NCBI RefSeq assembly: GCF_001426685.1 | Contig: NZ_LMFB01000005.1 | Coordinates: 87,907 to 151,906 of the forward strand | Length of the DNA: 64,000 nucleotides | Reading direction: 5' to 3' | From: Rhizobium sp. Root483D2 | Lineage (GTDB): Bacteria; Pseudomonadota; Alphaproteobacteria; Rhizobiales; Rhizobiaceae | Shown here: piece by piece, positions 35,413-44,980 of the stretch | Layout of the letters: each line of letters starts with the position of its first letter | How positions within the stretch are numbered: the first letter of the stretch is position 1 | Notes under the pieces: generated by a model | The model's database searches: none | Told to the model about the DNA's origin: nothing | What the model saw: only the letters and a program-made list of their open reading frames with translations | Translations under genes and position numbers: made by a program

Positions 35413-35970
35413 TTAATAGCTGAAATTCGTATCCAAATCAGAGAGGCCTGGCTGGGCGATGTCTTTCGTTGAAAGCACCGCTTCGTCGGAAGACACTGGC
35501 CACTCGATGCCGATATCAGGATCGTTCCAAAGAAGCCCGCGATCATATTCAGCACTGTAGTAATCCGTAACTTTATACGATAAAATACTATTCGGTTGTA
35601 GCGTGCAAAAACCATGTGCAAATCCCGCCGGGATCCAAAGCTGCTGACCATTCTCGGCTGACAATTCGACTTTCACGTGTTTGCCAAAGGTTGGAGACCC
35701 TTTTCGAATATCAACCGCAACGTCAAGAATAGAACCGCCTGCGCACCTAACCAACTTACCCTGCGCACGCGGCTGCAACTGGAAGTGAAGCCCACGTATC
35801 GTTCCAACTTCCGCCGATAACGATTGGTTATCTTGAACGAAGACAACAGGACCTATATGCTCCATAAAAAGATCAGATCGAAACGTTTCGGAAAAGTAGC
35901 CCCGGTTATCGCCAAATTTTGACGGCGTTATTAAAACAATGCCAGGCAGCTTCAAATTTTCAAATCGCAT
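35413..35970 (-). CDS. rfbC: dTDP-4-dehydrorhamnose 3,5-epimerase
   Basis: 185 residues, the normal RmlC length. Cupin fold with DNRGYFSETFRSDLF, VFVQDNQSLS, GTIRGLHFQ catalytic-histidine strand and IPAGFAHGFCTL. I chose the ATG at 35970 (MRFENLKLP), six bases after AAGGAA; an ATG at 35976 directly abuts the ribosome site, and the open frame to 36045 is an artefact. It is first in the leftward rhamnose operon. Confidence 0.95.
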   Translation of the reverse strand: MRFENLKLPGIVLITPSKFGDNRGYFSETFRSDLFMEHIGPVVFVQDNQSLSAEVGTIRGLHFQLQPRAQGKLVRCAGGSILDVAVDIRKGSPTFGKHVKVELSAENGQQLWIPAGFAHGFCTLQPNSILSYKVTDYYSAEYDRGLLWNDPDIGIEWPVSSDEAVLSTKDIAQPGLSDLDTNFSY

Positions 35971-36200
35971 TAACATTTCCTTGCAATCTTTGGCAGATCT
36001 AAGTCCGATCTCCTTATCAACAGCCTTCCCACGGCGCAATTGCATTCCGTCGCACCGTTCGCTCCCAATGGTCTTTTCTCTCAGCTTGTTGCCATTTTAA
36101 GCGGAAACAATGTCTACCATGGTTGCAGTCCCACATGTCTCCTGAAGAATGGTGAGCTTCGCGGCCGTCGAGTAGCGGCGGCGCACCGAGGTAAACATGA

Positions 36201-36461
36201 CGTTCGTCCAAAGATGGTGACTTTGTCATAAATGGCCATATCACCTCCTGCCTAAGCACGTGGCATTGGAGCGAAGATATAGGCCGATCTCGGGCAGTGA
36301 GCATGTGGCTCGAAAGGTCACTTCCTACGGGTGGCTTAGTAGTGCGTGATGTTGCTACACTGGCCAATAGGGTTAATCCTCGAACCGAACTTATTGACTC
36401 CTCTCGAGTTGCTCCGGCGACAATGTCTGCCATTATGACCGGGATTTGTTTTAATTTTTAA
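36201..36461 (+). pseudogene. Unrecognised decayed coding fragment
   Basis: An 86-codon open frame without a suitable start after a TGA at 36198. Its translation has normal protein-like composition, including SKDGDFVINGHITSCLSTW and GGLVVRDVATLANRVNPRTE. I do not recognise it. It could be the end of an inactivated gene. The frame just upstream is interrupted by stops. Confidence 0.25.
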
Positions 36462-37150
36462 TGGCTTGAGGTTTTTTCGGGAGATGTTTAGGCTGGGCAA
36501 CAAGCTTGCGATAGCCCATGACCCGTACATCACGCTCAGCGTTACTCCGCTCGCAGAAACGCGAAACTTTTGACAACGCCACTGAGCCACGCCGCACAGA
36601 CGTTAGCAAACGCCGTCGAGATGGAGCGTCAAATGCGCGTCTACAGTGCCAAAGGTGCGCTGCCATCGATCAGCCAGCAAGACGCTACTTTTTAAACCGC
36701 GCCTCAGTTAAAAATGATCACGAGCGTCACATTGCCGAGATCGGCAGCATCTGACTGATAGTCGCCGTCGTAGATCAAGGTGAGCGCCCAGCATCGCATC
36801 TGGCATGTGTTCTTTGCCCGCCGCGCCAGCGGCAGGGGATGGTTCCAGCAAAATCTTCACGTCATAAAATCCCTAATCGCACCGTACATTTCCCGTTATC
36901 GCCAGCGATACAAATTCACCGCTTTCGGAAAAGACAGATATTGAGGCGGAGTATTCATCGATGTCATTGTGGGAGCAGCCTTATGCGTTTGAGGCGTTTT
37001 GTATCCCGGCCTTTTTCTGGATTTCTGAAGTTCGCCGCGCTCGCTATCAATTGCTTATCAACAGTTTTCGCTAAATAATCAATTTGCGATCTGCCTCGTC
37101 AGATCGAACCTCCGACAATTGTTGCATTAGTAAGTGGATTCTATATACAG

Positions 37151-37194
37151 TGATTATCACATATGATCAAAATATAGATTTTGCATGATAATCA
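37151..37194 (+). promoter_or_regulatory. Paired TGATWATCA operator candidate
   Basis: TGATTATCA (37151-37159) and TGATAATCA (37186-37194) are each palindromic and are reverse complements of one another, centred 35 bases apart, with a third TGATCA between them at 37164-37169. They sit about 90-130 bases upstream of the giant glycosyltransferase gene in A+T-rich DNA. The symmetry suggests a dimeric repressor or activator site. Confidence 0.45.
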
Positions 37195-37282
37195 GGTGGT
37201 TAATGGGTGCCTGGCAACCAATCAGCGGCTCACCAGATAAAATGCGAACATGGTCTGAAAAGCATTTCTTGTCGGAGTCAGC

Positions 37283-40200
37283 ATGATAGACGCGCAGCTA
37301 AGCGGCATTAAAGGCAGTATCGATTCGCTTGATCAATTCAACATCGGAGGATGGCTTTACTCACCGCTGCACACAGATGCGAACCTGACAGTTCAGATTA
37401 TTGTAGACAACGTCGTTTTGGCGGAGTTGCCGGCCAGCACCTACCGCGACGATCTTACCGAAGCCGGCATAGGCAATGGCAATCACGCGTTTCAGTTCGA
37501 AATGCCTCGCGAGCTTTTCGACGGTCGCTCGCATTTTGTGGATGTCGTCGTGCCAAATTCCGACTTCAAATTTCCGAACGTCCCATGTGAAGTCTTTTTT
37601 ACTGTGCCTGATGTTCAGGAGACTGCTGCGCCCTCCTCTGTGAAGGGCATCTCCGATCTCGTTCGGTCTACTTCCAAAGGTGGCTCCCGCATCCACTTCG
37701 GGCTCGATATCGAGGGATGGTATACTGACGACGAAAAACCGGATCACGTCTTTAAAGTGGAAGCAATCGAGAACGGAAAAGTTCTTACTACAGCTTCTAC
37801 AACTCGAAAATCCTCATTCGGACCCTATGCTCAGTCACGAAGTAGCGGCTATCTCCTTACTCTACCACCGGAACTGCTGGACGGCAGAGCTCATGAAATC
37901 AACTTTGCCTTCGACGGTACTGTCGATGCCCAATCCGCAGTAATATTTGATGGAAAGCAGACCGGCATCGGCTTTGTCGATAGGATCGGCGCCAAACTCG
38001 TTTCAGGGTGGGCGGCATCGTTCTCAAATCTTTCGCAGCCAGTCGTTGTCGAAGTCCTCTGCAATGGTGTGTCGTACGGCAGAGGTACCGCCAACATCTT
38101 TCGCGAAGATCTGACCAGTATTGGTTCGATCACGGGCTTTCAGGGCTTCAGTATTTCCTTAAACAAAACATTGTTCAAGGATGATCTCGATCATGTGTCT
38201 ATCCAGATAGCGGACAGCAAACTGCCACTATTATGGGCCGGCAACGTCAAACCCCTCGCTTTAGAAGAGCTTGAGCGAAAGCCGCTTCAACCCCGGCTGA
38301 AAGGCTTTATAGACAACGTGAAGATAAACGGTGTCGCTGGCTGGGCCTATGATATTGACGATCCGGCACGCCGGATTAGAGTCAATCTTTCCATTGAGGG
38401 TTGCAAAATCGGTGGCGTCATCGCCGACTCGGCGAGAACCGATCTGGCCAAGGCGTTTGGCACAGATGGTCGCCATGGCTTCCATATCGGCTTCCCGCCG
38501 ATGCTCGGCCTCGAAGGCATTGTCAATGTCGAAGCGAGCTTCGCAGAAACCGGCCATCTCATTGGCAAAAAGCAAATCGAATTCCGCGCGGCGACCAAGT
38601 CTAGAACTAAAAATGAAAACAGTGGACTACAGCGTTACCTATACACAGCACCCGCGATGGAGATCGGCGAGGCGGTGCCTCTTGTCAACGTTATCGTCCT
38701 AAACCGGAACGGTAGCGATCACCTCGATACGCTTTTCAAGTCGTTTCATACCTTCAACGCCTACCCTAACTACATCATTACTGTCATCGATCACGGCTCG
38801 ACAGATGCTAGCGCGCAAACTGCCGAGCATTGGCAAAATCGATTAAACATTAACTTTATCGACAGAGGCCGCAACTATGGGTTTTCTCACTCCAACAATT
38901 TTGGAGCGAACCTTACCGGGGACTATTTTCTATTCCTGAACAACGATATCATTCTGGTACAGTGCATCCTGTCGGAAATGGTAAAGCTTCTTCGAGATGA
39001 AGCGGTGGGTGTAGTGGGCATAAAGCTACGCTCCCCCCCAAATGATGACGAACAGGCCTTCCACTCAGAGGGATTCATCCAGCATCTTGGCGTTAAGTTT
39101 GGTGCATCAAGCGTGGAGAACACAATCGGGGCCTACGAGTTGCCGCTACATCCCGATACTCTCGCCGTATCGAATTCCCTCTGGAAAGTCCCCGCAGTAA
39201 CTGCCGCTGCAATGATGATGCGCAAGGGCGACTTCGCTGCGGTCGGGGGTTTTGAAGAACGCTATTTCTACGGTTACGAAGACGTAGATCTCTGCCTTAA
39301 GGTGACCAGCCAACTAGGAAAATCGATCCTTTGCGCGAACAATATTGTTGCCTTGCACTATCGCGGGGCAACCAGAACAAATGAAGACGAGCACACCCGC
39401 CTTCGCTATGCCAGCAACCTAAATCTTCTGAAGTCGCGGTTTGGCGCGCGGATTCGGCAGCAGATTCGCCGAGAAGCTTTAGAAGGGGAGCGGTTCAGTC
39501 GATTTGAGGCGCTCAAGGTGGCGTTTCTCGTCAGCACGACAGATATGGCTGCGCCAGAGGCAGATTTCTTCACGGCTTTCGAACTTGGCGAGGAATTGGC
39601 CGCACTCAAGTCATGGTCCGTCACGTACGTGCCGCCGCAAGGATGGTATGATCTTGCGGACTTCGATGTCGTCATCGCCATGCGGCAGGACTGGGACCCC
39701 AACAAGATCACCAGCAGCAATTCAAATCTTCTCAAGGTTGCATGGGCACGAAACTGGTTCGACCGGTGGCTTGTCCTGCCGTGGCTGGACAACTTCGATA
39801 TCATCTGGGCCGCTTCGAACAAATCGGCGTCCGCGTTCCGCGCCAACACGAAAAAGCCGGTCGAAGTGTTCCGGATCGCTACGTCTGCCCAGCGCTTCCA
39901 GAACTCGGAAATGACCAAGGAATATCTATCAGATTATTGCTTCACCGGCAGCTTCTTCAAAGCGCCGCGTGAAATCGTTTGCGTACTCGACCCCGATGCG
40001 CTGCCATATAGCTTCAACCTCTTCGGTCACAATTGGGGAGAATTTCCACGGCTAAGCAAATATTGGCGCGGTTCGCTTCCTTACCTGGACATGCCTAAGG
40101 TTTATGGATCTGTGAAGGTAGTTATCGATGATTGCAACTCTACTGTAAAGGAATGGGGCTCGGTCAACAGTCGGGTGTTCGATGCGCTGGCAGCCGGCGT

Positions 40201-43063
40201 GCTGGTGATCAGCAATGGTCGGGTCGGAAGCGATGAAGTGTTCAACGGCGACCTTCCGGTCTACGAGGGCAAGCAGAACTTCACCGACCTTCTCAACCTT
40301 TATCTTTCAGATGACGTGACCCGCCTGTCACTAGTAGACAAGCTTCGCCAGAAGGTACTGAGCGAACACACCTATGCTCGCCGCGCCGAGCAGGCCGCGC
40401 GATCACTCGGTCGTGTTTTCGGTCAGCTTCGCCTGAACGTACGGTTCGACCAAGACGATATTGCAAGTGAGATTATTGCCCGCATTATTGCTGATTGCCT
40501 GCGCGAACAAGGGTTCTGGCTTCGAATGGAAAGTATTTCGAAGAGTCGGAAAACTGTGGAGAGAAACGGGGACGACATCGTTCTGTGGGTTACGGCGAAA
40601 TCAGCACCTAAACTGGAGCTAATGCCTGACCAGGTCAACGTTCTTGTTCACCTCACCACAGGTGCAATCACCTCCGTTGATGACTTCGACATGCTCATCC
40701 TGGGTGACGCAGTCGGTTCTCTAGAGCACATACCGAAGCCAAAGATTTTTCTTTTCGAGAGTCAGTCTGAGCGGGAAAGGGCGTTCGGCCTCGACTCTGG
40801 TGACTTCGTGTTTAAGGATGGACGAGTACTCCGCGACGCGATTGCCAAGCACACATCCAAAATTGTTGAAACAATCAACGGAATCAATCGGACAAAGATC
40901 GACGGGCCGTCGGCATCCACCTCATTCAGTTCGTTGCTTGACGAGGTGGAGACCAATTACGGCCTGCATCTCGTGATCTACCCCGATTACCGGAATACAA
41001 ATCCGTATCAACGATTACTCTACAAGGATTTGCCACCCGGCTACGATGTGGAGTTCGGGGATATCGCCAAAGCGCTCGACAACCAGATCAAACGCAAGGG
41101 AAAACCCACTGTCTTCCACCTACACTGGACGTCTCCAATCCTTGGGGTGGAGCAGTCGCCCCAGGTCGCCGAAATGCGGCTGGAGAAATTCGTTTTATCG
41201 CTCGAAACGTTCATCAACGCCGGCGGTCATCTCGCGTGGACCATTCACAACACATTGCCGCATGAAATGCGGCATCCCGAACTTGAAGTCAGACTTTGCA
41301 AAAAGCTGGCTGAACTGGCCTCGACGATCCACATTCATTCCCTAGGCGTGCCGACCTTCGCTGCAGAGCATTACGAGCTTCCGGTAGAAAAGACCGTACT
41401 CGGTGCCCACGGAAATTATATCGGCACCTATGCGGACTTCATCGACAAAACCGCAGCCCGCTCCAGGCTCGGACTGGCTGAAGACAATGTCGTCTTTCTT
41501 TTCTTGGGGCAGCTCAGGTCCTATAAAGGGATCGAAAATCTCGTTTCAGCGTTTCAGACCATCAATAATCCCAACGCACGCCTCCTGATAGTCGGCAGCC
41601 CCGTCAACATGTCAATGAACGGTCTCCGTGAAAGCATCCGCCTCGATAAGCGGATGCAGCTCGTTGAAGAGCATGTCGCCGATGACGACCTGCAAATCTA
41701 TATGCGTTCAGCCGACTTCGCCGTTCTTCCTTATGACCGCGTCTTAACCTCGGGATCAGTTTATCTGGCCTTGTCATTTGGCGTTCCGGTGATCGCATCC
41801 GATGGCGGCCTCATTCCCGAAATGATAACCGACGGAAGCAATGGCTTGCTTTTCCGCAACGGCGATGTCGCTAGCTTGCAGGCCGTCCTGCAGAAATCGC
41901 TGGACCTTTCACCTGTAACGCGAAAAGAACTCGCAGCGGGCGCACTTGCAAGTGCGGAAGCGTGCGACTGGACAGCAACCCTAACCACTTTGCTGCGTAG
42001 CTTCATGGCAACGACCATAAGCCCGGCAATCACGCTGCAAGTGGGTACTGAGAAACGCCGCACATTTATCAAGCATGCGTCTGCACCCTCCACTCACGCA
42101 CGCGTTGCAGCCGTCGTGCTTCATTACAACGATCTCGGAGATACGGTTCGCTGCGTTGATACACTATTAGCTCAGGCAGGAACCCCACCGCATATATACA
42201 TTGTCAGCAACGACTTGAATGCAATATCGTTCGCTTACCTAAGCGAAAAGTTTCCGGACTGCACAGTTATCCAATGCGACGACAACCTTGGCTACGCTGG
42301 CGGTAACAACGTTGCCCTTGCGCTGATTACAGAGCGCGACTTCGACTACATGTGGATCGTAAATCCCGATACGGTCGTGCCCGTCGATTTTCTGCAGCGC
42401 ATGACCGTTCTAGCCGATACAAACTCTGACACGGCGATTTTTGGCTCCAAAATCCTGTTTGGCGATCGGCCAGACATCATTTGGTTTGGAGGCGGTGAAA
42501 TTAGCTGGAAAAACGGCTTCGAAAGTAAGCACCGTTATATAGGAAAGCGGTCGGGGGAAATGCCAGCTGTACCTGTATCATGCGATTACATTACTGGAGC
42601 AAGCATTTTCTTCAGGAAAGAAGTCATAGACCGAATCGGACTTATACCAGAGCAGTATTTCCTATATTTCGAGGAGACGGACTGGTGCCTCATGGCTGCC
42701 AAAGCTGGCATTCAAATGAAGGTCTTCCCAGAAACGGAGCTTCTCCATCATAAGCGTTCCGAAGACGGCGGAGCGCCGACGCCGGTATTCCTCTATTATT
42801 ATTGCCGTAATGCTCTCATCCTCTGTGCCAAGTTCCATGCTGACGTGATCGCAGAAACACATGTGCGTCTTTTGGAGACGGCATCTATATGGAAAGAGCG
42901 GATAGGGGCTAACCGGTCCGATATGGTTGATTTGTCAAATTTCGCGATCGAGCTTGGCCTGCAGCACGGATTGGCCGGCGTTACCGGACGCATCGACCTC
43001 GCGCGAGAATTCGGCAAGAGCGTTAACAAAACCCGGAGTTTCAGACAGTCGGCCTCCGACTGA
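37283..43063 (+). CDS. Giant multidomain glycosyltransferase (four GT modules)
   Basis: 1926 residues. Residues 1-450 hold four repeats with a G-W-x-Y/A-x-D/S core (near 22, 147, 243, 353), three of them followed by an R-x-DL-x6-G-x-HGF type segment. Next is GT2 at about 467-720 (VNVIVLNRNG, FLFLNNDIILV, YFYGYEDVDLCLK), then a CgeB/GT1-like domain at about 760-1045 (VAWARNWFDRWL, DYCFTGSFF). A GT4 domain spans about 1225-1595 (IYPDYRNTNPY, FLFLGQLRSYKGIENL, SFGVPVIASDGGLIPEM), and a second GT2 about 1605-1880 (AAVVLHYNDLGDTV, NLGYAGGNNVAL, WIVNPDT, YFEETDWCLMAAK). There is no signal peptide. ATG 37283 has GGAG six bases upstream. It likely builds a repeat unit of the surface polysaccharide. 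It stands alone, with convergent neighbours. Confidence 0.9.
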   Translation: MIDAQLSGIKGSIDSLDQFNIGGWLYSPLHTDANLTVQIIVDNVVLAELPASTYRDDLTEAGIGNGNHAFQFEMPRELFDGRSHFVDVVVPNSDFKFPNVPCEVFFTVPDVQETAAPSSVKGISDLVRSTSKGGSRIHFGLDIEGWYTDDEKPDHVFKVEAIENGKVLTTASTTRKSSFGPYAQSRSSGYLLTLPPELLDGRAHEINFAFDGTVDAQSAVIFDGKQTGIGFVDRIGAKLVSGWAASFSNLSQPVVVEVLCNGVSYGRGTANIFREDLTSIGSITGFQGFSISLNKTLFKDDLDHVSIQIADSKLPLLWAGNVKPLALEELERKPLQPRLKGFIDNVKINGVAGWAYDIDDPARRIRVNLSIEGCKIGGVIADSARTDLAKAFGTDGRHGFHIGFPPMLGLEGIVNVEASFAETGHLIGKKQIEFRAATKSRTKNENSGLQRYLYTAPAMEIGEAVPLVNVIVLNRNGSDHLDTLFKSFHTFNAYPNYIITVIDHGSTDASAQTAEHWQNRLNINFIDRGRNYGFSHSNNFGANLTGDYFLFLNNDIILVQCILSEMVKLLRDEAVGVVGIKLRSPPNDDEQAFHSEGFIQHLGVKFGASSVENTIGAYELPLHPDTLAVSNSLWKVPAVTAAAMMMRKGDFAAVGGFEERYFYGYEDVDLCLKVTSQLGKSILCANNIVALHYRGATRTNEDEHTRLRYASNLNLLKSRFGARIRQQIRREALEGERFSRFEALKVAFLVSTTDMAAPEADFFTAFELGEELAALKSWSVTYVPPQGWYDLADFDVVIAMRQDWDPNKITSSNSNLLKVAWARNWFDRWLVLPWLDNFDIIWAASNKSASAFRANTKKPVEVFRIATSAQRFQNSEMTKEYLSDYCFTGSFFKAPREIVCVLDPDALPYSFNLFGHNWGEFPRLSKYWRGSLPYLDMPKVYGSVKVVIDDCNSTVKEWGSVNSRVFDALAAGVLVISNGRVGSDEVFNGDLPVYEGKQNFTDLLNLYLSDDVTRLSLVDKLRQKVLSEHTYARRAEQAARSLGRVFGQLRLNVRFDQDDIASEIIARIIADCLREQGFWLRMESISKSRKTVERNGDDIVLWVTAKSAPKLELMPDQVNVLVHLTTGAITSVDDFDMLILGDAVGSLEHIPKPKIFLFESQSERERAFGLDSGDFVFKDGRVLRDAIAKHTSKIVETINGINRTKIDGPSASTSFSSLLDEVETNYGLHLVIYPDYRNTNPYQRLLYKDLPPGYDVEFGDIAKALDNQIKRKGKPTVFHLHWTSPILGVEQSPQVAEMRLEKFVLSLETFINAGGHLAWTIHNTLPHEMRHPELEVRLCKKLAELASTIHIHSLGVPTFAAEHYELPVEKTVLGAHGNYIGTYADFIDKTAARSRLGLAEDNVVFLFLGQLRSYKGIENLVSAFQTINNPNARLLIVGSPVNMSMNGLRESIRLDKRMQLVEEHVADDDLQIYMRSADFAVLPYDRVLTSGSVYLALSFGVPVIASDGGLIPEMITDGSNGLLFRNGDVASLQAVLQKSLDLSPVTRKELAAGALASAEACDWTATLTTLLRSFMATTISPAITLQVGTEKRRTFIKHASAPSTHARVAAVVLHYNDLGDTVRCVDTLLAQAGTPPHIYIVSNDLNAISFAYLSEKFPDCTVIQCDDNLGYAGGNNVALALITERDFDYMWIVNPDTVVPVDFLQRMTVLADTNSDTAIFGSKILFGDRPDIIWFGGGEISWKNGFESKHRYIGKRSGEMPAVPVSCDYITGASIFFRKEVIDRIGLIPEQYFLYFEETDWCLMAAKAGIQMKVFPETELLHHKRSEDGGAPTPVFLYYYCRNALILCAKFHADVIAETHVRLLETASIWKERIGANRSDMVDLSNFAIELGLQHGLAGVTGRIDLAREFGKSVNKTRSFRQSASD

Positions 43064-43070
43064 GCGACCA

Positions 43071-43106
43071 TTCGGCGGCGTTTCGCGCGTACTGGAAGCC
43101 GCCGAA
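43071..43106. terminator. Perfect 9-bp stem after the giant GT gene
   Basis: TTCGGCGGC (43071-43079) pairs with GCCGCCGAA (43098-43106), immediately after the 43063 stop. It is followed by an A run rather than a T run on the plus strand, so it is not a textbook intrinsic terminator. A second stem GGCGGCG/CGCCGCC lies at 43164-43195 before the end of the convergent gene. Together they probably separate the two convergent transcripts. Confidence 0.4.
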
Positions 43107-43207
43107 AAAATCGCTGGAGCGAAGCGAAGTTAGGAAAGCTGAGTTGATCTCACAGAACTTTAAGGCGGCGGCAGCGAACAAGCGTTTTCGCCGCCGTGCC
43201 GAGTTGT

Positions 43208-44980
43208 TTACACGCTGAACACCACCAGTTCGTGAAACAAAAGCTTGCCCGGCCGATCGCACATATCGAACCTTAATGCTGAAATCGGAGCCTCCCGCTG
43301 AATTGATAGCGAGAGGAAATTCCAACCGCGCTTAATGGGCTTGATGATTTGGGAATCTGCGCTGAATGCCTCTTCGTCGTCGGTCCGCGTGTATAATTGC
43401 GCGACGCCGGCCTGATCGAATCGGTAGATGGCCCGAACACCGAGCCATTTCTCCCGATTGTTCGGCAGTAAAATGACGATGCCGGGATCGTTGTTGAGCG
43501 CCTCTATTTGAAGACCGTCATCGGTCCAGTTGAGTTTCGTCGCCGGCCGCGCCACGACGTTGGGCGCCATCTTTGTGAGCTCAAACTGATTCTTCACAGA
43601 CTTCGAGACAATGCCCATTTTGGCCAAATGCTCGCGAAGCTCGCGGTTGGTGCGCTCAAGCGCATTGATGCGAAGTTGGAGGCTGAGGACCGTATTCGCC
43701 TGCTCGTTGGAATGCTGCCGATATTCGATCAGGCGATGGGGAACGCGTACGGAGCGTGCCCCTGCCTTCAGCATACGCCGGAACAGGTCGTGGTCTTCCG
43801 CATCGGAAGACTTCTCATATCCACCGACACGGTCGTACCAACTGCGTCTAAATAGGGACGAACCGTGAATGAAGTTCCGTTTGTCGATTCCTTCCACGAC
43901 TTCCGGTGTGGGGTCGGGGAATTCCCAATGGTAGGTTTCGCCTGTAGGCGATTTGGGGGCCTTGACTTTGGCAGCCAAGATTTCAGCCAACGGCCCAAAA
44001 ATGGTCATGTCTGTATAAGCCACCGCAGCGTCACTGTTGTTGTCCAGGGCGGCCCTTGTGCGTTCAACGTAGTCGCTTCGCATGCGGTTGTCGGCGCCGA
44101 GGAAGCCTACGTAATCACCCGTCGTCAGCGAAACGGCCTTGCGAAAGTTTTCTACAATCCCGAGATTAACTTCGTTGACAACGACTTTCACCTGGTTTGC
44201 AAATGCGGTTAGAACGCCCGGTGTTTCGTCAGAAGAGGCGTCGTCGATGACCAGAATTTCATCCGGCGGATGTGTTTGACGTAACACCGAGTCAATGCTT
44301 TCCGCAAGGTAACGACCGTAATTATAGTTAGCTATGATGATAGATATACGCGACGCCCCCGGTACGCGCGTGGATTCAAGAACAGTTAGACGATTAAACC
44401 GGTACCTATCCGTTGAAGACCCCGCGTCCACGGCAAGGGCGCCAGCAAAACGCTGCTCGACAGCACGCGCTATTATACCGTCGGGGTCTCTACTCCGGCC
44501 GATGTCGTGCGGATATGCAAACCAACGAAAGTGGCAAGTGTCGAACACGTCACGCAGGGTTTGCGGAACGTCGAGTTCCTCGCCGAGGCGCTCTCCCAAG
44601 TGGTCAAGTCGGCCATGGCTCGCGGTATGCCACTGGATACGGGCACCCCTGCGGCTCATGTCGCTCAGCATTTCGATTGTGGCAAAGCGCTCGAGCGGCT
44701 CTCCCTTGTCGAACGCGTTGTCACCACCAATGTGGTCTCCAATCACAAAAAGTTCATATGGATAGCCCCACTTCTCCAAGATTGGCGCCGCGTAGCGCCC
44801 TACACTCTCGTAAATTCCATCGAAGGTGATGACCGCATGCCTGGGATTCGAGGGGTCGTAGTTGTCCAGGTAAACGACGTCGTAGCTCTGCAAGGCAGCC
44901 ATCTGACGGTCAAACTGGTCTGCACTGACATACCAGTGCGATTTCACGTCCAAATCAACTTTATGATAAAGAAGGATCAT
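43208..44980 (-). CDS. NodB-like polysaccharide deacetylase fused to GT2
   Basis: 590 residues. The N-terminal polysaccharide-deacetylase fold (about 1-205) begins MILLYHKVD and has ITFDGIYESV (52-60) where the family has TFDDG, then HTASH (118-122) matching the HSxxH metal motif and WFAYPHDIG. A GT2 domain follows at about 210-440 with ISIIIANYNYGRYLAESIDSVL, VIDDASSDET, GADNRM and DAEDHDLFRRML. A predicted coiled coil (about 427-450) leads to a beta-rich C-terminal domain. One of the two adjacent aspartates of the deacetylase motif is missing, so activity may be altered. The start overlaps the NodS-like gene (ATGA). Confidence 0.87.
   Translation of the reverse strand: MILLYHKVDLDVKSHWYVSADQFDRQMAALQSYDVVYLDNYDPSNPRHAVITFDGIYESVGRYAAPILEKWGYPYELFVIGDHIGGDNAFDKGEPLERFATIEMLSDMSRRGARIQWHTASHGRLDHLGERLGEELDVPQTLRDVFDTCHFRWFAYPHDIGRSRDPDGIIARAVEQRFAGALAVDAGSSTDRYRFNRLTVLESTRVPGASRISIIIANYNYGRYLAESIDSVLRQTHPPDEILVIDDASSDETPGVLTAFANQVKVVVNEVNLGIVENFRKAVSLTTGDYVGFLGADNRMRSDYVERTRAALDNNSDAAVAYTDMTIFGPLAEILAAKVKAPKSPTGETYHWEFPDPTPEVVEGIDKRNFIHGSSLFRRSWYDRVGGYEKSSDAEDHDLFRRMLKAGARSVRVPHRLIEYRQHSNEQANTVLSLQLRINALERTNRELREHLAKMGIVSKSVKNQFELTKMAPNVVARPATKLNWTDDGLQIEALNNDPGIVILLPNNREKWLGVRAIYRFDQAGVAQLYTRTDDEEAFSADSQIIKPIKRGWNFLSLSIQREAPISALRFDMCDRPGKLLFHELVVFSV

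Larger units (their letters stand above)
35971..37282. other. Large gene-poor region between rfbC and the giant GT gene
   Basis: About 1.3 kb with no intact gene. It contains divergent promoters for the rfb operon and the 5.8-kb gene, a broken reading frame at 36201-36461, and an A+T-rich final 250 bases with a repeated TGATWATCA motif at 37151-37194. Other short frames have no ribosome site. It resembles the scar of gene loss. Confidence 0.5.

Noticed and set aside
43071..43106. Classical rho-independent terminator
   Set aside because: The stem is perfect but no T run follows it on the plus strand, so it is listed only with low confidence.
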